In this document: positions 45,901 through 53,759 of the stretch, piece after piece | How the letters are laid out: each line of letters opens with the position of its first letter | Position numbering within the stretch: position 1 is the stretch's first letter | From: Opitutaceae bacterium | GTDB taxonomy: Bacteria; Verrucomicrobiota; Verrucomicrobiia; Opitutales; Opitutaceae | Assembly (NCBI GenBank): GCA_947474995.1 | Contig: CANJNJ010000009.1 | Coordinates: 1-55,809, forward strand | Direction of reading: 5' to 3' | Length of the DNA stretch: 55,809 nt | Notes under the pieces: model-generated | The model's input: the letters and a program-made list of their open reading frames with translations, nothing else | Told to the model about the DNA's origin: nothing | Database searches by the model: none | Position numbers and translations under genes: made by a program

Positions 45901-47473
45901 AATTACGACCGGCTTGGGTCAGGTGAACGTCGCCGGCAGCGGCACCGTGACCTACAACGGCGGAACGACGGCCAACACCTACACCGGTCTGACGATCGTC
46001 GATTCGGGCACGCTTTCGCTGAACAAAACTGCCGGAACCAACGCCATCACGGCGGGGGGCCTGTTGATCAACGGTGGCACGGTGAGCCTCGCGGCGAACA
46101 ACCAGATTGCCGACGGGGCGGCCGTGACGCTGAACGGCACCGGCATTTTCAACGTCAACGGCAAGACCGAGACCATCGGCCAGCTCAACACCACGAGCGC
46201 GACCGCCACGACGGCGCTGGGCGCGGGCAGCCTGACGATTGCCGGTCCGAACAACACGAATTCGAACTACGCGGGTGCCCTGACGGGCGCGGCCGGGAGC
46301 AGCTTTAATGTCGCGGGCACGGGCAAGGTTTACCTCAACGGTAACAACTCCGGCTTCGCCGGCACAGTCAATGTCACCAACGGCACGCTGAATGTTTCGG
46401 GTTCGAATTCCGTCCTCGGCACGGGCAACGTGAGCGTCTCGTCGGTCGGCAACCTGCAATTGCAGGGCGGCATTTCCGTGGCGAACACGATAACGGTCAA
46501 CGGCACGGGCACCTCGGGCAACGGCGCCATCGAGAATTTTGCGGGCAACAACGCGATCAACGGCGCGGTGACGCTCGGTGGGAACAGCCGCGTTCAATCG
46601 GACGGCGGCACGCTTACCCTCGGCGGTGGGGTCACCCTCGGCGCGAACACGCTGAATGTCGGCGGCGTCGCGGATGTCAGTATCACGGGGACGATTGCCG
46701 GTGTGGGCGGGCTCACCAAGGATGGCCTTGGGGCCTTGCGCCTTGGCGCGGCGAATTCTTTCAGCGGCACGACCGTAATCACGGCCGGGTCGATCATCAC
46801 GGATGCGACCAACGCCTTTAACAACAGCGCCGCCCTGACCGTCAATGCCGGGGCGTCTCTCCTGTTGCAGACTTCGAGTCAAACGATCGGCAGTCTGGGC
46901 GGATCCGGCACGGTCGATTTCGGCACCAGCGGGCAACTGACCCTCGGCAGTGGCACCAGCACGTTCTCGGGGACGTTCACGGGTGCGGGCGAATTAATCA
47001 TCGGGCCGGGCGCGACGCTGGTGCTCGGGGCCAATTTCAACGACCCGAACCTCAAGATCACGCTCGCCGGCGGCACGCTGTCGCTCAACGGCACGACCGA
47101 CACTTTTGGTGCGCTGAATGTCACGGGAGCTTCGGTGTTGGACTTCGGCCTCAACACCGCCTCGGTGTTGAACACGACCACGGTGACAATGGGTGCCAGT
47201 GGCAGTCTCACGATTAACAACTGGGTGAATCTGGTGGATTACTTCTACACGCAGAATTTTACCGGGGCCACTACGAGTACCCTGCGGGGTGCCGCGCCGC
47301 TCAATCAGATTGGGTTTGGTGGCATGGCGAACAACGGCAACACGGCGTGGCAGAGCTGGGATCGCCAGATCACCCCCGCCCCCGAGCCTGCGACCTATGG
47401 CCTCTGCTTCATCGGCGGGTGCCTTGGCTTCACTTTCTGGCGCCGCCGGCGGAGCGCTCAGGCGCAGGCCTGA
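42992..47473 (+). CDS. Giant PEP-CTERM protein with lectin-like domain and autotransporter-type beta repeats
   Basis: Exported protein of 1493 residues, rich in Gly, Thr, Asn and Ser. Signal peptide (KALALTLVAATLALTQN) from a GTG start at 42992. Residues ~30-290 resemble an L-type (legume-like) lectin: GADGITFFLFDG, GGYLGVALDEYGNF, PDSIGVRGPG. From ~295 a long series of autotransporter-associated beta-strand repeats follows, e.g. LTKTGAATLTLGGANTYTGT, predicted to form a beta-helix. The end is PAPEPATYG, a hydrophobic helix, then RRRR: a PEP-CTERM sorting tail rather than a C-terminal beta-barrel. It probably sits on the cell surface or in the matrix and binds glycans. Confidence 0.88.
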   Translation: MKALALTLVAATLALTQNVRGQAVVTETFKNATTADANWVFAGSGYTPTLTSGVSDTAGNGWLRLTTTATNQATSAYYNQAFTAANATVYAKFDYESYGGTGADGITFFLFDGSKAFNVGAYGGSIGYAQKTVASGGGANINGMNGGYLGVALDEYGNFSSASEGRVGGLNGTTGLVPDSIGVRGPGQDLSGYAFLGGSGTLAQSIDSAARPTQTNTMQVLLSATNQLSVTLQQGGTSPQTIIQMDLSGYARPDTLKFGFSAGTGGSTDYHDIRNLNVTTLSANLWSGTGANGLWASQSNWNPTVVPTAGADVLFDNTYVSSNQTIDTGADRNVRSLSFDAASNFTLNNNTFTFDNQGVPGFSGISVSQTHGTATNTINSGLSLANAIFIRNNSTGTLNVNGAIAAGANSITLDGAGTNTFITGVISGTGASIIKNDAGTATLSGANTYMGGTSVNNGTLNANHATALGTGAVTLAGGSLGSTNGTTIGNTLSLTASSGLANLTSTGALTQTGGSYNLVMNGVTQTGNVAISNTNTAQTLTVQVDSTDSTINGIISNGGTGAGNLTKTGAATLTLGGANTYTGTTTITGGSLKLGASDRLADASSLNIGAAGTFDLNGYSEKIGALTAAGGATLDFGATAGANTFIFGTYTAPASGVLVVNNYQSGVDKLATTIATQTVNTIYLSGLGVATESASLTAMGGTYGNAYLLTPVAVATVEWDGSSSANWNTNANWTPAAKPTTSQVALFDVLGVAQPNVTVNGANTVAGIKFGTGASVGYNLGGTLGLTLSGTLPYIQQQSANNQTISTSGGLTLGANTVVDITGVGNLTISSPITSVGKNLIRDGSGSGKLILSGNNSAATGSVYVNNGIVQAAHTNALGTGATVVSAGATLELSGGIAPTNAISIAGTGVGSNGAIRNVSGANTLSGTITETVSAKITADTGTTLNLTGNLTGSNMTTWLGGAGDINISQITTGLGQVNVAGSGTVTYNGGTTANTYTGLTIVDSGTLSLNKTAGTNAITAGGLLINGGTVSLAANNQIADGAAVTLNGTGIFNVNGKTETIGQLNTTSATATTALGAGSLTIAGPNNTNSNYAGALTGAAGSSFNVAGTGKVYLNGNNSGFAGTVNVTNGTLNVSGSNSVLGTGNVSVSSVGNLQLQGGISVANTITVNGTGTSGNGAIENFAGNNAINGAVTLGGNSRVQSDGGTLTLGGGVTLGANTLNVGGVADVSITGTIAGVGGLTKDGLGALRLGAANSFSGTTVITAGSIITDATNAFNNSAALTVNAGASLLLQTSSQTIGSLGGSGTVDFGTSGQLTLGSGTSTFSGTFTGAGELIIGPGATLVLGANFNDPNLKITLAGGTLSLNGTTDTFGALNVTGASVLDFGLNTASVLNTTTVTMGASGSLTINNWVNLVDYFYTQNFTGATTSTLRGAAPLNQIGFGGMANNGNTAWQSWDRQITPAPEPATYGLCFIGGCLGFTFWRRRRSAQAQA

Positions 47474-47512
47474 GACTCGTTACCATTGGCAACTGGACTC
47501 TTGAAAAGGTAA

Positions 47513-47533
47513 GGACGGCTCTCCGAGCCGTCC
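47513..47533. repeat. Repeat family G hairpin, copy 2
   Basis: GGACGGCTC-TCC-GAGCCGTCC, a perfect 9-base stem, 40 bases after the surface-protein stop. It may serve as terminator. The rest of the gap up to 47740 shows no recognisable element. Confidence 0.65.
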
Positions 47534-47740
47534 GCGGCCGCCGGCGGAGAGGCGTCCCTTCTCGGCTGCAGGGCGAAAGACCCAAGCCGTTTAGCAATTG
47601 GAATGAAGCCAAAGGGCCATGGGGATTTATTCCGTGGAACGTCGAGGGTCGGCGTGATGTCTTGCGAGCACGCTAGGGCGCAATGCTACCGTCCGGTGTA
47701 CCGCATGAACTTCCGACGCGTTTATCCCCTTTGGCTTTCG

Positions 47741-48490
47741 ATGAAGATTTCGTCAGCCGGTCCCACTGTGCCCGGCTGCCGCCAAACGCTGCTCGCGCTT
47801 TTGTTCATTTTTACCGTCGGGGCGCTGGCGGCGGAGAAAAAACCGGCCAAGAACGCGGCGGAGCCAAAAAATGAGCCGCCCGTTCTGATGTCCCGCACCG
47901 GGGGAGGCGATATTTGGGCCGACGTCAAGGAACTCACGGCCGCGGCCAACAAGGGAAACCCCAAGGCGCGAGCGCAGTTGGGAGAAATGCTCCTGCGCGG
48001 CGATCCCGTGCACAAGGTCGTGCAGGACCGGCCACAGGCCATCGCGCTGTTGGAACAGGCGGCCCGGGCCGGGGAAGCCTCAGCCGCGTTCCGTATCGGC
48101 ATGTTGCTGGATGACGGCGACGTGATCTCCCAGGATCGCACCCGGGCCCTTGCTTATTTTCGGGCTGCCGCCGCCGGCGGGGCGAAGGAAGCCTATTTTA
48201 ACATCGGCGCAGCGTACGCTGGGGGCCGCGGCGTGAAACCGGATTTGGCGGAGGCGCTCGGCTGGTTGATTCTCGCCGGACGCCAGGGAGCCGATCCCGG
48301 CGCCGAGCAGGCGTTGCGCGCCCGTCTGGAAGCCCAGCGCCGTTGGGAACTGATTGCACTGGGCGAACGCCGTTCGCGGGAAATCGAGGGTGAAATCGCC
48401 GAGCGCAAGGTCGTCGACCTGCTGCCGCCGCCTGCTCCCCTCGCCTTCGCCACCGCCAGTCCGACCGCGCCAAAGCCGGTGTCCAAGTAG
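47741..48490 (+). CDS. Exported Sel1-repeat (TPR-like) protein
   Basis: Predicted periplasmic protein of 249 residues. A leader (RQTLLALLFIFTVGALA) is followed by a charged linker and about three Sel1-like helical repeats: AQLGEMLLRGDPVHKVVQDR, AAFRIGMLLDDGDVISQDRT and AYFNIGAAYAGGRGVKPDLA, each ending with a linker helix such as ALLEQAARAG. A basic helical tail and a proline-rich end complete it. Sel1 repeats mediate protein-protein contact. The ATG at 47741 suits the leader; an ATG at 47705 is possible. The TAG stop (48488-48490) lies in a family C repeat. Confidence 0.8.
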   Translation: MKISSAGPTVPGCRQTLLALLFIFTVGALAAEKKPAKNAAEPKNEPPVLMSRTGGGDIWADVKELTAAANKGNPKARAQLGEMLLRGDPVHKVVQDRPQAIALLEQAARAGEASAAFRIGMLLDDGDVISQDRTRALAYFRAAAAGGAKEAYFNIGAAYAGGRGVKPDLAEALGWLILAGRQGADPGAEQALRARLEAQRRWELIALGERRSREIEGEIAERKVVDLLPPPAPLAFATASPTAPKPVSK

Positions 48491-48511
48491 CGCCGGGCTC
48501 CGACCGGCGGC
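48487..48511 (+). repeat. Family C repeat supplying a stop codon
   Basis: GTAGCGCCGGGCTCCGACCGG, near-identical to the unit after dnaN. Its TAG terminates the Sel1-repeat gene. Confidence 0.72.
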
Positions 48512-48664
48512 GAAAAGCCCGCACTTGGCGTGAACCCAGCGGGCGCAGAAACGTGGAATCCGGCGGTCGCCGAGGCTAATATCCCGTTGAAGCTTTGCCG
48601 CTAACTGCTGATTACGCGTTGCCGCGCCGCGCGACCGGTCGTTTTGTTTGCGCCTTCGGTTTTC

Positions 48665-49405
48665 ATGTCCGTCCAGCCTGCCACTTCCTATTCGCCCGAG
48701 CGCGAAACCGTGTTTCACGTGCGGGACCTCGCGCGGATTTACGGCGAGGGTACCGCAGCCGTCACCGCTCTGGCGGGAGTCGACCTCGACCTCTACGCCG
48801 GTGAATTGATTGTTTTGCTCGGCGCGTCGGGCAGTGGAAAATCTACGTTGCTCAATCAACTCGGGGGACTCGACTCCCCGACCCATGGGACCCTGCTCTA
48901 CCGCGGGACCAACCTCGCCGGGTTCGATGAGAATGAGCTGACCAACTTTCGCCGCGACGCGGTCGGGTTTGTTTTTCAGGCCTACAATCTCATTCCGAGC
49001 CTGACGGCGCGCGAGAACGTGGCGTTGATCACGGAGATTTGCGCCGATCCGATGGCGCCCGAGGAAGCCCTGGCCTTGGTGGACCTGGCCAACCGCATGG
49101 ATCATTTTCCGGCGCAATTATCCGGTGGAGAACAGCAGCGCGTGGCGATTGCCCGCGCCATCGCCAAACGCCCGGCCGTATTGCTTTGCGACGAACCGAC
49201 CGGCGCCCTCGACGTGCGGACGGGCATCACCGTCCTCGAGGCCATCGAGCGGATCAACGAAGAGCTCGGCACGCTTGCCGTGATCATCACGCACAACGCT
49301 ATTTTGGCGGACATGGCCGATCGCGTTTTCACGTTGTCCGATGGCCGGATCGTCAATACCCGCAAAAACGCCCGGCGCGGTTCGGTGCGGGCGCTGGCCT
49401 GGTGA
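48665..49405 (+). CDS. ABC transporter ATP-binding protein (LolD/MacB type), no permease
   Basis: ATPase of 246 residues of the lipoprotein-release/macrolide-export type. Seen: Walker [10 protein letters not shown] near residue 55, Q-loop [18 protein letters not shown] near 97-114, signature [14 protein letters not shown] near 152, Walker [14 protein letters not shown] near 171 and H-loop ITHN near 207. Such genes are almost always followed by an FtsX-like permease. Here, seven bases after the stop, an ATG opens a frame of only eight codons, and a recombinase gene follows. The partner may have been cut off by an insertion. The ATG at 48665 is preferred to 48644. Confidence 0.9.
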   Translation: MSVQPATSYSPERETVFHVRDLARIYGEGTAAVTALAGVDLDLYAGELIVLLGASGSGKSTLLNQLGGLDSPTHGTLLYRGTNLAGFDENELTNFRRDAVGFVFQAYNLIPSLTARENVALITEICADPMAPEEALALVDLANRMDHFPAQLSGGEQQRVAIARAIAKRPAVLLCDEPTGALDVRTGITVLEAIERINEELGTLAVIITHNAILADMADRVFTLSDGRIVNTRKNARRGSVRALAW

Positions 49406-49514
49406 CCCATGAAATCCGGTCACGTCAAAGGCTAGGGCGAGTTCTCGCTCCGCCAATGGGATACGCGGTCTCACTGGGTCTGCATGACACGCGGTTGACA
49501 ACCCAACCAAAGTC

Positions 49515-50762
49515 ATGAGCCAACCCATCGTCCTCACCAACGGAAATCAGGAAATCAAAATCTACACGGTCCAGAATCGGGGCCGTCCGGTGTTTCAACT
49601 CTCGTATTACGAGGGCGGCCATCGGGAACGAAAGACGTTCGGCAAACTGTCCGTCGCCCGTCGCGAGGCCAAGCTCGTTCTTGGCCGGCTCGCGGTGAAC
49701 GGGCACGACGCCGCCGAATTATCCACCGCCGACATGGAAAGCTATGTCGTCGCGAAAAAATGCATCGCACCCACCGGCCTGCCGCTGCACGTCTGCGCCG
49801 AGACTTTCGCCCAGGCGCACTCCAAACTCGCCGGACGGGCTGCCTCCATCACCGATGCCGTGGATTTCTACCTCGGATTTCATCCGGTCGCCGGGGTCGC
49901 GAAAAAGCTTTCCGAATTGATCGAGGACTTCGCGGAAGGCCGGAAGGCGATGGGCTCGCATCCTGATTATATCGCCGACATCCGCCGGCAGCTCGGGCGA
50001 CTCTCCGCCGCCAACCCCGGCCGCAGTGTTGCGGGCCTCCGCACCGCCGAAATGGACCGGTGGCTCGGCAGCCAGAACTGGCACCCGGTCACCAAAAACA
50101 ATGTCCGGAAGATCTTCATTACTTTCGGCAATTGGGCGAAGGCCAATCGCTACCTTCCCGCCAACCGCCCGACAGAATTCGATGCGCTGATGCTCTACCG
50201 GGAGCCGCCGACCAAGGTCGCGATCTACACCCCGGCGGAATTGGGCACGATGTTCGAGGCGATTGCGGCCAGACGCAGCGAACTGCTGCCGTGGCTGGCC
50301 TGTGCGGCCTACACTGGGGCCCGCGTATCTGAAATCGACCGGCTCTGCTGGGAACACCTCAACTTCGAGCGGAACTTTGTGGAAATCGCTTCGAGCAAAG
50401 TCCGCACCAAAGCGCGCCGACTCGTGCCGCTGTCGGAGGCACTCAAGCAACGGCTCCTATCCCTCAAACGCGATGTCGGTCTCATCAACGTCTACGTCGA
50501 TCCGCAGGCGGCCTTGAAGCGGGTTGCCGCCGAGGTCGGCCTCGAGCTCAAGGCCAACGGATTTCGGCACAGTTATATTAGCTACCGGCTGGCGCAGATC
50601 AACGACACCGCTCGCGTCGCGTTGGAGGCCGGCAATTCTCCAGAGGTCATTTTCCGCCATTACCGGGAACTGGTCTCTCCCGAAGACGCCGCGCTGTGGT
50701 TTTCGGTGAAATTGCCGACCTTGGCCAAACCGGATAATGTTGTGGCGATTAAATCGGCCTGA
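49515..50762 (+). CDS. Tyrosine-type site-specific recombinase (integrase)
   Basis: Phage-type integrase of 415 residues. The N-terminal half has an arm- and core-binding layout (SKLAGRAASITDAVDFYL, KKLSELIEDFAEGRKAMGSH); the catalytic domain runs from about 245. Active-site residues: Arg in YTGARVSEID near 276, Lys in SSKVRTKARR near 302, Arg and His in NGFRHSYISYRL near 350, and the nucleophile Tyr in FRHYREL near 386. The HxxR position carries Asn instead of the usual His. It marks the left end of a probable integrated element and lies 109 bases after the ABC ATPase gene. Start ATG at 49515. Confidence 0.9.
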   Translation: MSQPIVLTNGNQEIKIYTVQNRGRPVFQLSYYEGGHRERKTFGKLSVARREAKLVLGRLAVNGHDAAELSTADMESYVVAKKCIAPTGLPLHVCAETFAQAHSKLAGRAASITDAVDFYLGFHPVAGVAKKLSELIEDFAEGRKAMGSHPDYIADIRRQLGRLSAANPGRSVAGLRTAEMDRWLGSQNWHPVTKNNVRKIFITFGNWAKANRYLPANRPTEFDALMLYREPPTKVAIYTPAELGTMFEAIAARRSELLPWLACAAYTGARVSEIDRLCWEHLNFERNFVEIASSKVRTKARRLVPLSEALKQRLLSLKRDVGLINVYVDPQAALKRVAAEVGLELKANGFRHSYISYRLAQINDTARVALEAGNSPEVIFRHYRELVSPEDAALWFSVKLPTLAKPDNVVAIKSA

Positions 50763-50879
50763 CCACGTCCGATGGCTACAGGCTCATCTTAACGGCGTGG
50801 CCGCTGACCACGGAGGACGCGGGCTCATATTCGCACACCACCCGGAAATCTTGCGGCGTTGTCTGTAACCGCCCAGGCG

Positions 50880-51098
50880 TCACTCGAAACGACCTCCACC
50901 AAAGCCGACCAAACGCGGCTTCTCACCCTCTTTGATGCCCATCAATTGGCGATTGCGGGCCGCAATTTCAGCACCGCGGCCCTGCCGGAGCAGTTCCTGA
51001 TCTTCGCGCCGGAACTGGTCCTTCAGGGCAGCAACCTCCCGGTCGGCTTTCGTCAGATTGAGCCGCGAGAGTTTGTTGATGAAGTGCCGCAGTTTCAT
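50880..51098 (-). CDS. Small charged protein, paralogue of 54671-54949
   Basis: Protein of 72 residues, family not recognised. The central half aligns closely with the protein at 54671-54949: QFRREDQELLRQGRGAE here against QFRREDEELYRQGRGAE, and both precede a Leu/Met-Gly-Ile segment. The shared block is helical and highly charged, suitable for a coiled-coil or nucleic-acid contact. Because the paralogue is on the same strand and the reverse frame has no match, this frame is taken as real. Low but real confidence as a gene. Confidence 0.6.
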   Translation of the reverse strand: MKLRHFINKLSRLNLTKADREVAALKDQFRREDQELLRQGRGAEIAARNRQLMGIKEGEKPRLVGFGGGRFE

Positions 51099-51160
51099 GA
51101 GTAATGTGGTAGCAGGAGACCCCGTCGGATCAAGGGCAGTTGCAAGCTTCGGAAACCATC

Positions 51161-51529
51161 ATGCACGACCGTCGGGTGATTCTGGAGCTTGAGCCGAAAA
51201 AAGTGGCATATTTCACCTCGGGCGTGCGGCGATTCGCCAGGGTTGACACTGCGGCCTGGGTGATGCCGCCAGAAGAATTTTTCGCTAGCACCGCGCCGTC
51301 CGAGACTCTTTGGACGATCTCCGACGTCGCCCGTTTTTTCGGCTGCACCGTGCGCCATGTCCACAATCTGCAGGCTGCGGGCCTGCCGTATTTCCATCTC
51401 GGGCGGCTCGTGCGTTTCGATCCCGCCGAAGTTCGCGCCTACCTTCAAACCAACCGGTGCATTGTCGCCACCCGGGCGCGGCGCGCGGCCCGGGACTTCG
51501 CGGCGCGTTCGCCGGCGACGTTCGCCTAA
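51161..51529 (+). CDS. MerR/AlpA-type helix-turn-helix protein
   Basis: DNA-binding protein of 122 residues. The first ~50 residues (including ILELEPKKVAYFTSGVRRF) are unassigned. Residues ~50-95 carry a winged-helix HTH of the excisionase/AlpA type: LWTISDVARFFGCTVRHVHN then FHLGRLVRFDPAEVRAYL. Such proteins bias integrase toward excision or regulate element genes. Its place next to the integrase fits that. The stop overlaps the stop of the convergent gene by 3 bases. ATG at 51161 is chosen over the upstream TTG. Confidence 0.8.
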   Translation: MHDRRVILELEPKKVAYFTSGVRRFARVDTAAWVMPPEEFFASTAPSETLWTISDVARFFGCTVRHVHNLQAAGLPYFHLGRLVRFDPAEVRAYLQTNRCIVATRARRAARDFAARSPATFA

Positions 51530-52227
51530 TTCAAGTGGGGGTCGCGAGGCGGAGGCGCTGCTTCCTCGAACACACGGGCGCGCAGCATGTCGATGAACTC
51601 GGCGAGCGGGTGTAGTTCCGCCAAAGCAAGCTGCGCGGTGGCGGGCGGCCACCGCCGCCAGCATTCCGTCCGGTGACTGAGCATTCGGCTGGCGGCGCGT
51701 AATTCCCGCATCAGCCGGAAGGCGGTGACGGATTCGGCCGACGCGGCCGACGCCCCGCCCATGCGGCCGGCCAGATGGGCGCGAATGCGCTTGCGCAACG
51801 CCGCCGTCGAAAGCCTTTCCACTTCGGCCAATACCAGCCATCGCTCGATCTCGTTTGGATCGACGAAGGCGAGGCCGACTTCGCAGTGATGGGTCCAACT
51901 CAGAGCGTCATGGCGACATGACACCGGGATGCGGGTACAGACCATTTTCGCGTTGCGCAGCGTTCCAGCATCGAGCCCAGCCCCTCTGGCGCACTCGGCG
52001 ATCCAGCCTCGCCCGTACGCTTCGTCGTGAACCAGCACGTCGCCCATCCATGCGGTCAAAGTCTGCCGGGCGCCCGTGGTCGTCCGGGCAAGCCTGGTCA
52101 CGTGCGCCACGAGTTCGCGCCACGCGGCCGGTTTCATTTGCGGGTCCAGCGCCAAGCCCAGACGTGAGGCGCGGTTGATCGCAGCGCGGGGCAGCGTGGC
52201 GACGAGTTGCTCGACCTCAGTTTGCAT
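51526..52227 (-). CDS. Unassigned helical protein of the mobile element
   Basis: Protein of 233 residues with no family I can name with confidence. The pattern GRGWIAECARGAGLDAGTLRNAKMV followed by LSWTHHCEVGLAFVDPNEIERWL and LRKRIRAHLAG resembles the HTH segments of ParB-like or replication-control proteins carried by plasmids and integrative elements. It therefore may bind DNA. It overlaps the upstream gene by 11 bases, indicating co-translation, and converges with the HTH gene. Confidence 0.62.
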   Translation of the reverse strand: MQTEVEQLVATLPRAAINRASRLGLALDPQMKPAAWRELVAHVTRLARTTTGARQTLTAWMGDVLVHDEAYGRGWIAECARGAGLDAGTLRNAKMVCTRIPVSCRHDALSWTHHCEVGLAFVDPNEIERWLVLAEVERLSTAALRKRIRAHLAGRMGGASAASAESVTAFRLMRELRAASRMLSHRTECWRRWPPATAQLALAELHPLAEFIDMLRARVFEEAAPPPRDPHLN

Positions 52228-52618
52228 CGGGACGTTGCATTGGGCGTGGTGGCAGGCCGAGCCGGTGCTGCATGGCGAGAACGTGCTGCCGGAATCCTTC
52301 CGGCGAAAGTCCGTGCTTGCGCGCGTAGTCGCGCAGGCTGAGCAGATCGAATTCGGCGAGGCCTGTGGCGTAGATCAGCACATCAATCGCCAGATCGCGG
52401 TTTTGCGCTCCAGCCAGTTCATAGACCAGATCGCGCACCGCGCGGACGCAGGTCCCGTCGTTTGGCCGATCCCAGCCGAGCGCGGCCCGGAGCTCGTCGA
52501 GCAGGCCCTGCTGGGCGCAATCTTTCAGGACATCGCTGACGCTGTCGCCTCCGGGCAATCGTCCGGCCGGAGCCGCGTAGCGGTTCCATTGGGGTTGGGC
52601 GCGTTCAACTGGGTTCAT
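52217..52618 (-). CDS. Putative sigma-like HTH protein
   Basis: Protein of 133 residues, starting at the ATG at 52618 (MNPVERAQPQWNR). The middle is helical (DVLKDCAQQGLLDELRAALG; NRDLAIDVLIYATG). The C-terminal segment SLRDYARKHGLSPEGFRQHV followed by LGLPPRP has the form of a sigma-region-4-like helix-turn-helix. It overlaps the following gene by 11 bases. Function unknown; probably a regulator of the element. Confidence 0.55.
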   Translation of the reverse strand: MNPVERAQPQWNRYAAPAGRLPGGDSVSDVLKDCAQQGLLDELRAALGWDRPNDGTCVRAVRDLVYELAGAQNRDLAIDVLIYATGLAEFDLLSLRDYARKHGLSPEGFRQHVLAMQHRLGLPPRPMQRPDAN

Positions 52619-52758
52619 CTCGGATACAGGCAGATGGTGCCGTCTTGTTCGATCGAGACGAGCGCGCGCAGCGCACACCCGGACGGTTCAATGTGCGCCC
52701 GCGACGGGCAGGCCGGTGCCAAATAAACTTCCTGCGGAAAGCGTAACCCACCTGCCGG

Positions 52759-53070
52759 CTAAGCCTTCCTTTTGCGCGACTTCGCTTTTACCGCATCTCG
52801 CCCTTCGATTTCCCGCACGATCGAGCCGCATTCCGGACAACGAAAACGGCCGCCGCGAAGTTCACGAAAGCGAAGTCCCGTGTCACGGATCGGTGTATTC
52901 GGCCGGTAAGTGATGAGTAGGCCGCCCGAGACGACATCTTCCATCAATCCGCAGGACGAACACTCAAGCAGTTCCCGATCATTGGTGAAAACGCCCTCCG
53001 CTTTCGCCTTCTTTCGCAGGGCGGCGATTTCCCCGAAGAGGGCATGAAGCCGGTCATGGGCTCGGTTCAT
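52759..53070 (-). CDS. Small zinc-ribbon protein
   Basis: Protein of 103 residues. An N-terminal helix (RAHDRLHALFGEIAALRKKAK) is followed by CSSCG near residue 37 and CPECG near 78, two Cys pairs that would bind one zinc in a rubredoxin-like ribbon. The basic tail (VKAKSRKRKA) suggests nucleic-acid contact. Family not identified. It lies 47 bases downstream of the nucleotidyltransferase-like gene on the same strand. Confidence 0.62.
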   Translation of the reverse strand: MNRAHDRLHALFGEIAALRKKAKAEGVFTNDRELLECSSCGLMEDVVSGGLLITYRPNTPIRDTGLRFRELRGGRFRCPECGSIVREIEGRDAVKAKSRKRKA

Positions 53071-53117
53071 GGCGTGCAGGGCCGGCAGTCACCGGGAACG
53101 ATGCGGCATGGGATAGC

Positions 53118-53759
53118 TCAGAATCCGATGCGGTAGCCGGGGCCTTGCCGTGGCGGACGGACGTGCGGCGTGGGCGGCGGCACAATTTCCATTTCACGGA
53201 CGGCGGCAACAATCCGCTCGCACGCGCGGGGGAAGATCTCCCGGTAGTCGTCGGGCACGTGCGCCCGACGTGCCGCGTCGGCGACCTCAGCCGCAGAAAT
53301 TGTCACACCGGTGATTTCCCGGTGCAGGCGCAACATGTTGCGGACATCGTCCACGTCCTGGGCGTCGCCCCGTCCCATCTTGGACACGGCCAGATCCAAA
53401 ACCCTCGGGCGCTGCAGGCGCAGCTTCGCCAGGCCGTCCTGCGGCAGAGCAACCGTGTGTTGCTTCCATTCGGGCGTGAGCGCGACCTGTCGTTCCGCAA
53501 AAATGTGCGTGATATACAATCCCTGCCGCTTCAATTCGTGGTTGGTGGCTTCCAGTGCCTTCCAAAAATTCCGATCCGCCTCGATCTGCATTTCCCGGTG
53601 GCTGGGGATAATGATGTCGATGTCGTTTGTTTTCCGTCCCGGCATCCGCACCGCGAAAGCCTTGTCGAGCAGCAACGCGGCCGCCCCGAACACCACCACT
53701 TCCGTGCGCTGGGTGAGATGCCGATCGAGCGTTTGCGCAATGGTCTGCGCCGGATTCAT
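53118..53759 (-). CDS. Nucleotidyltransferase-like protein (DUF6036/AbiEii-like)
   Basis: Protein of 213 residues. The N-terminal part VVVFGAAALLLDKAF (residues ~21-35) and TNDIDIIIPS (~43-52) match the strand-helix-DxD layout of minimal nucleotidyltransferases such as DUF6036 and AbiEii-type toxins. The classic GGS turn is changed to GAA. Downstream: helical region with LAVSKMGRGDAQDVDDVRNML (~142-162), a pattern also seen in that group. The start overlaps the stop of the upstream gene by ATGA. A toxin-antitoxin or defence-type role is a hypothesis, not shown. Confidence 0.68.
   Translation of the reverse strand: MNPAQTIAQTLDRHLTQRTEVVVFGAAALLLDKAFAVRMPGRKTNDIDIIIPSHREMQIEADRNFWKALEATNHELKRQGLYITHIFAERQVALTPEWKQHTVALPQDGLAKLRLQRPRVLDLAVSKMGRGDAQDVDDVRNMLRLHREITGVTISAAEVADAARRAHVPDDYREIFPRACERIVAAVREMEIVPPPTPHVRPPRQGPGYRIGF

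Noticed and set aside
45116-46936. Minus-strand open frame of about 600 codons
   Set aside because: It is antisense to the repetitive surface-protein gene, with no recognisable domain, and reflects its repeated codons.
50859-51104. Plus-strand open frame of 81 codons
   Set aside because: It is antisense to the small charged protein that has a paralogue at 54671-54949, so the minus strand is preferred.
51095-51898. Minus-strand open frame of 267 codons over the HTH gene
   Set aside because: The opposite strand carries a clear MerR/AlpA HTH, and this frame has shadow-like composition.
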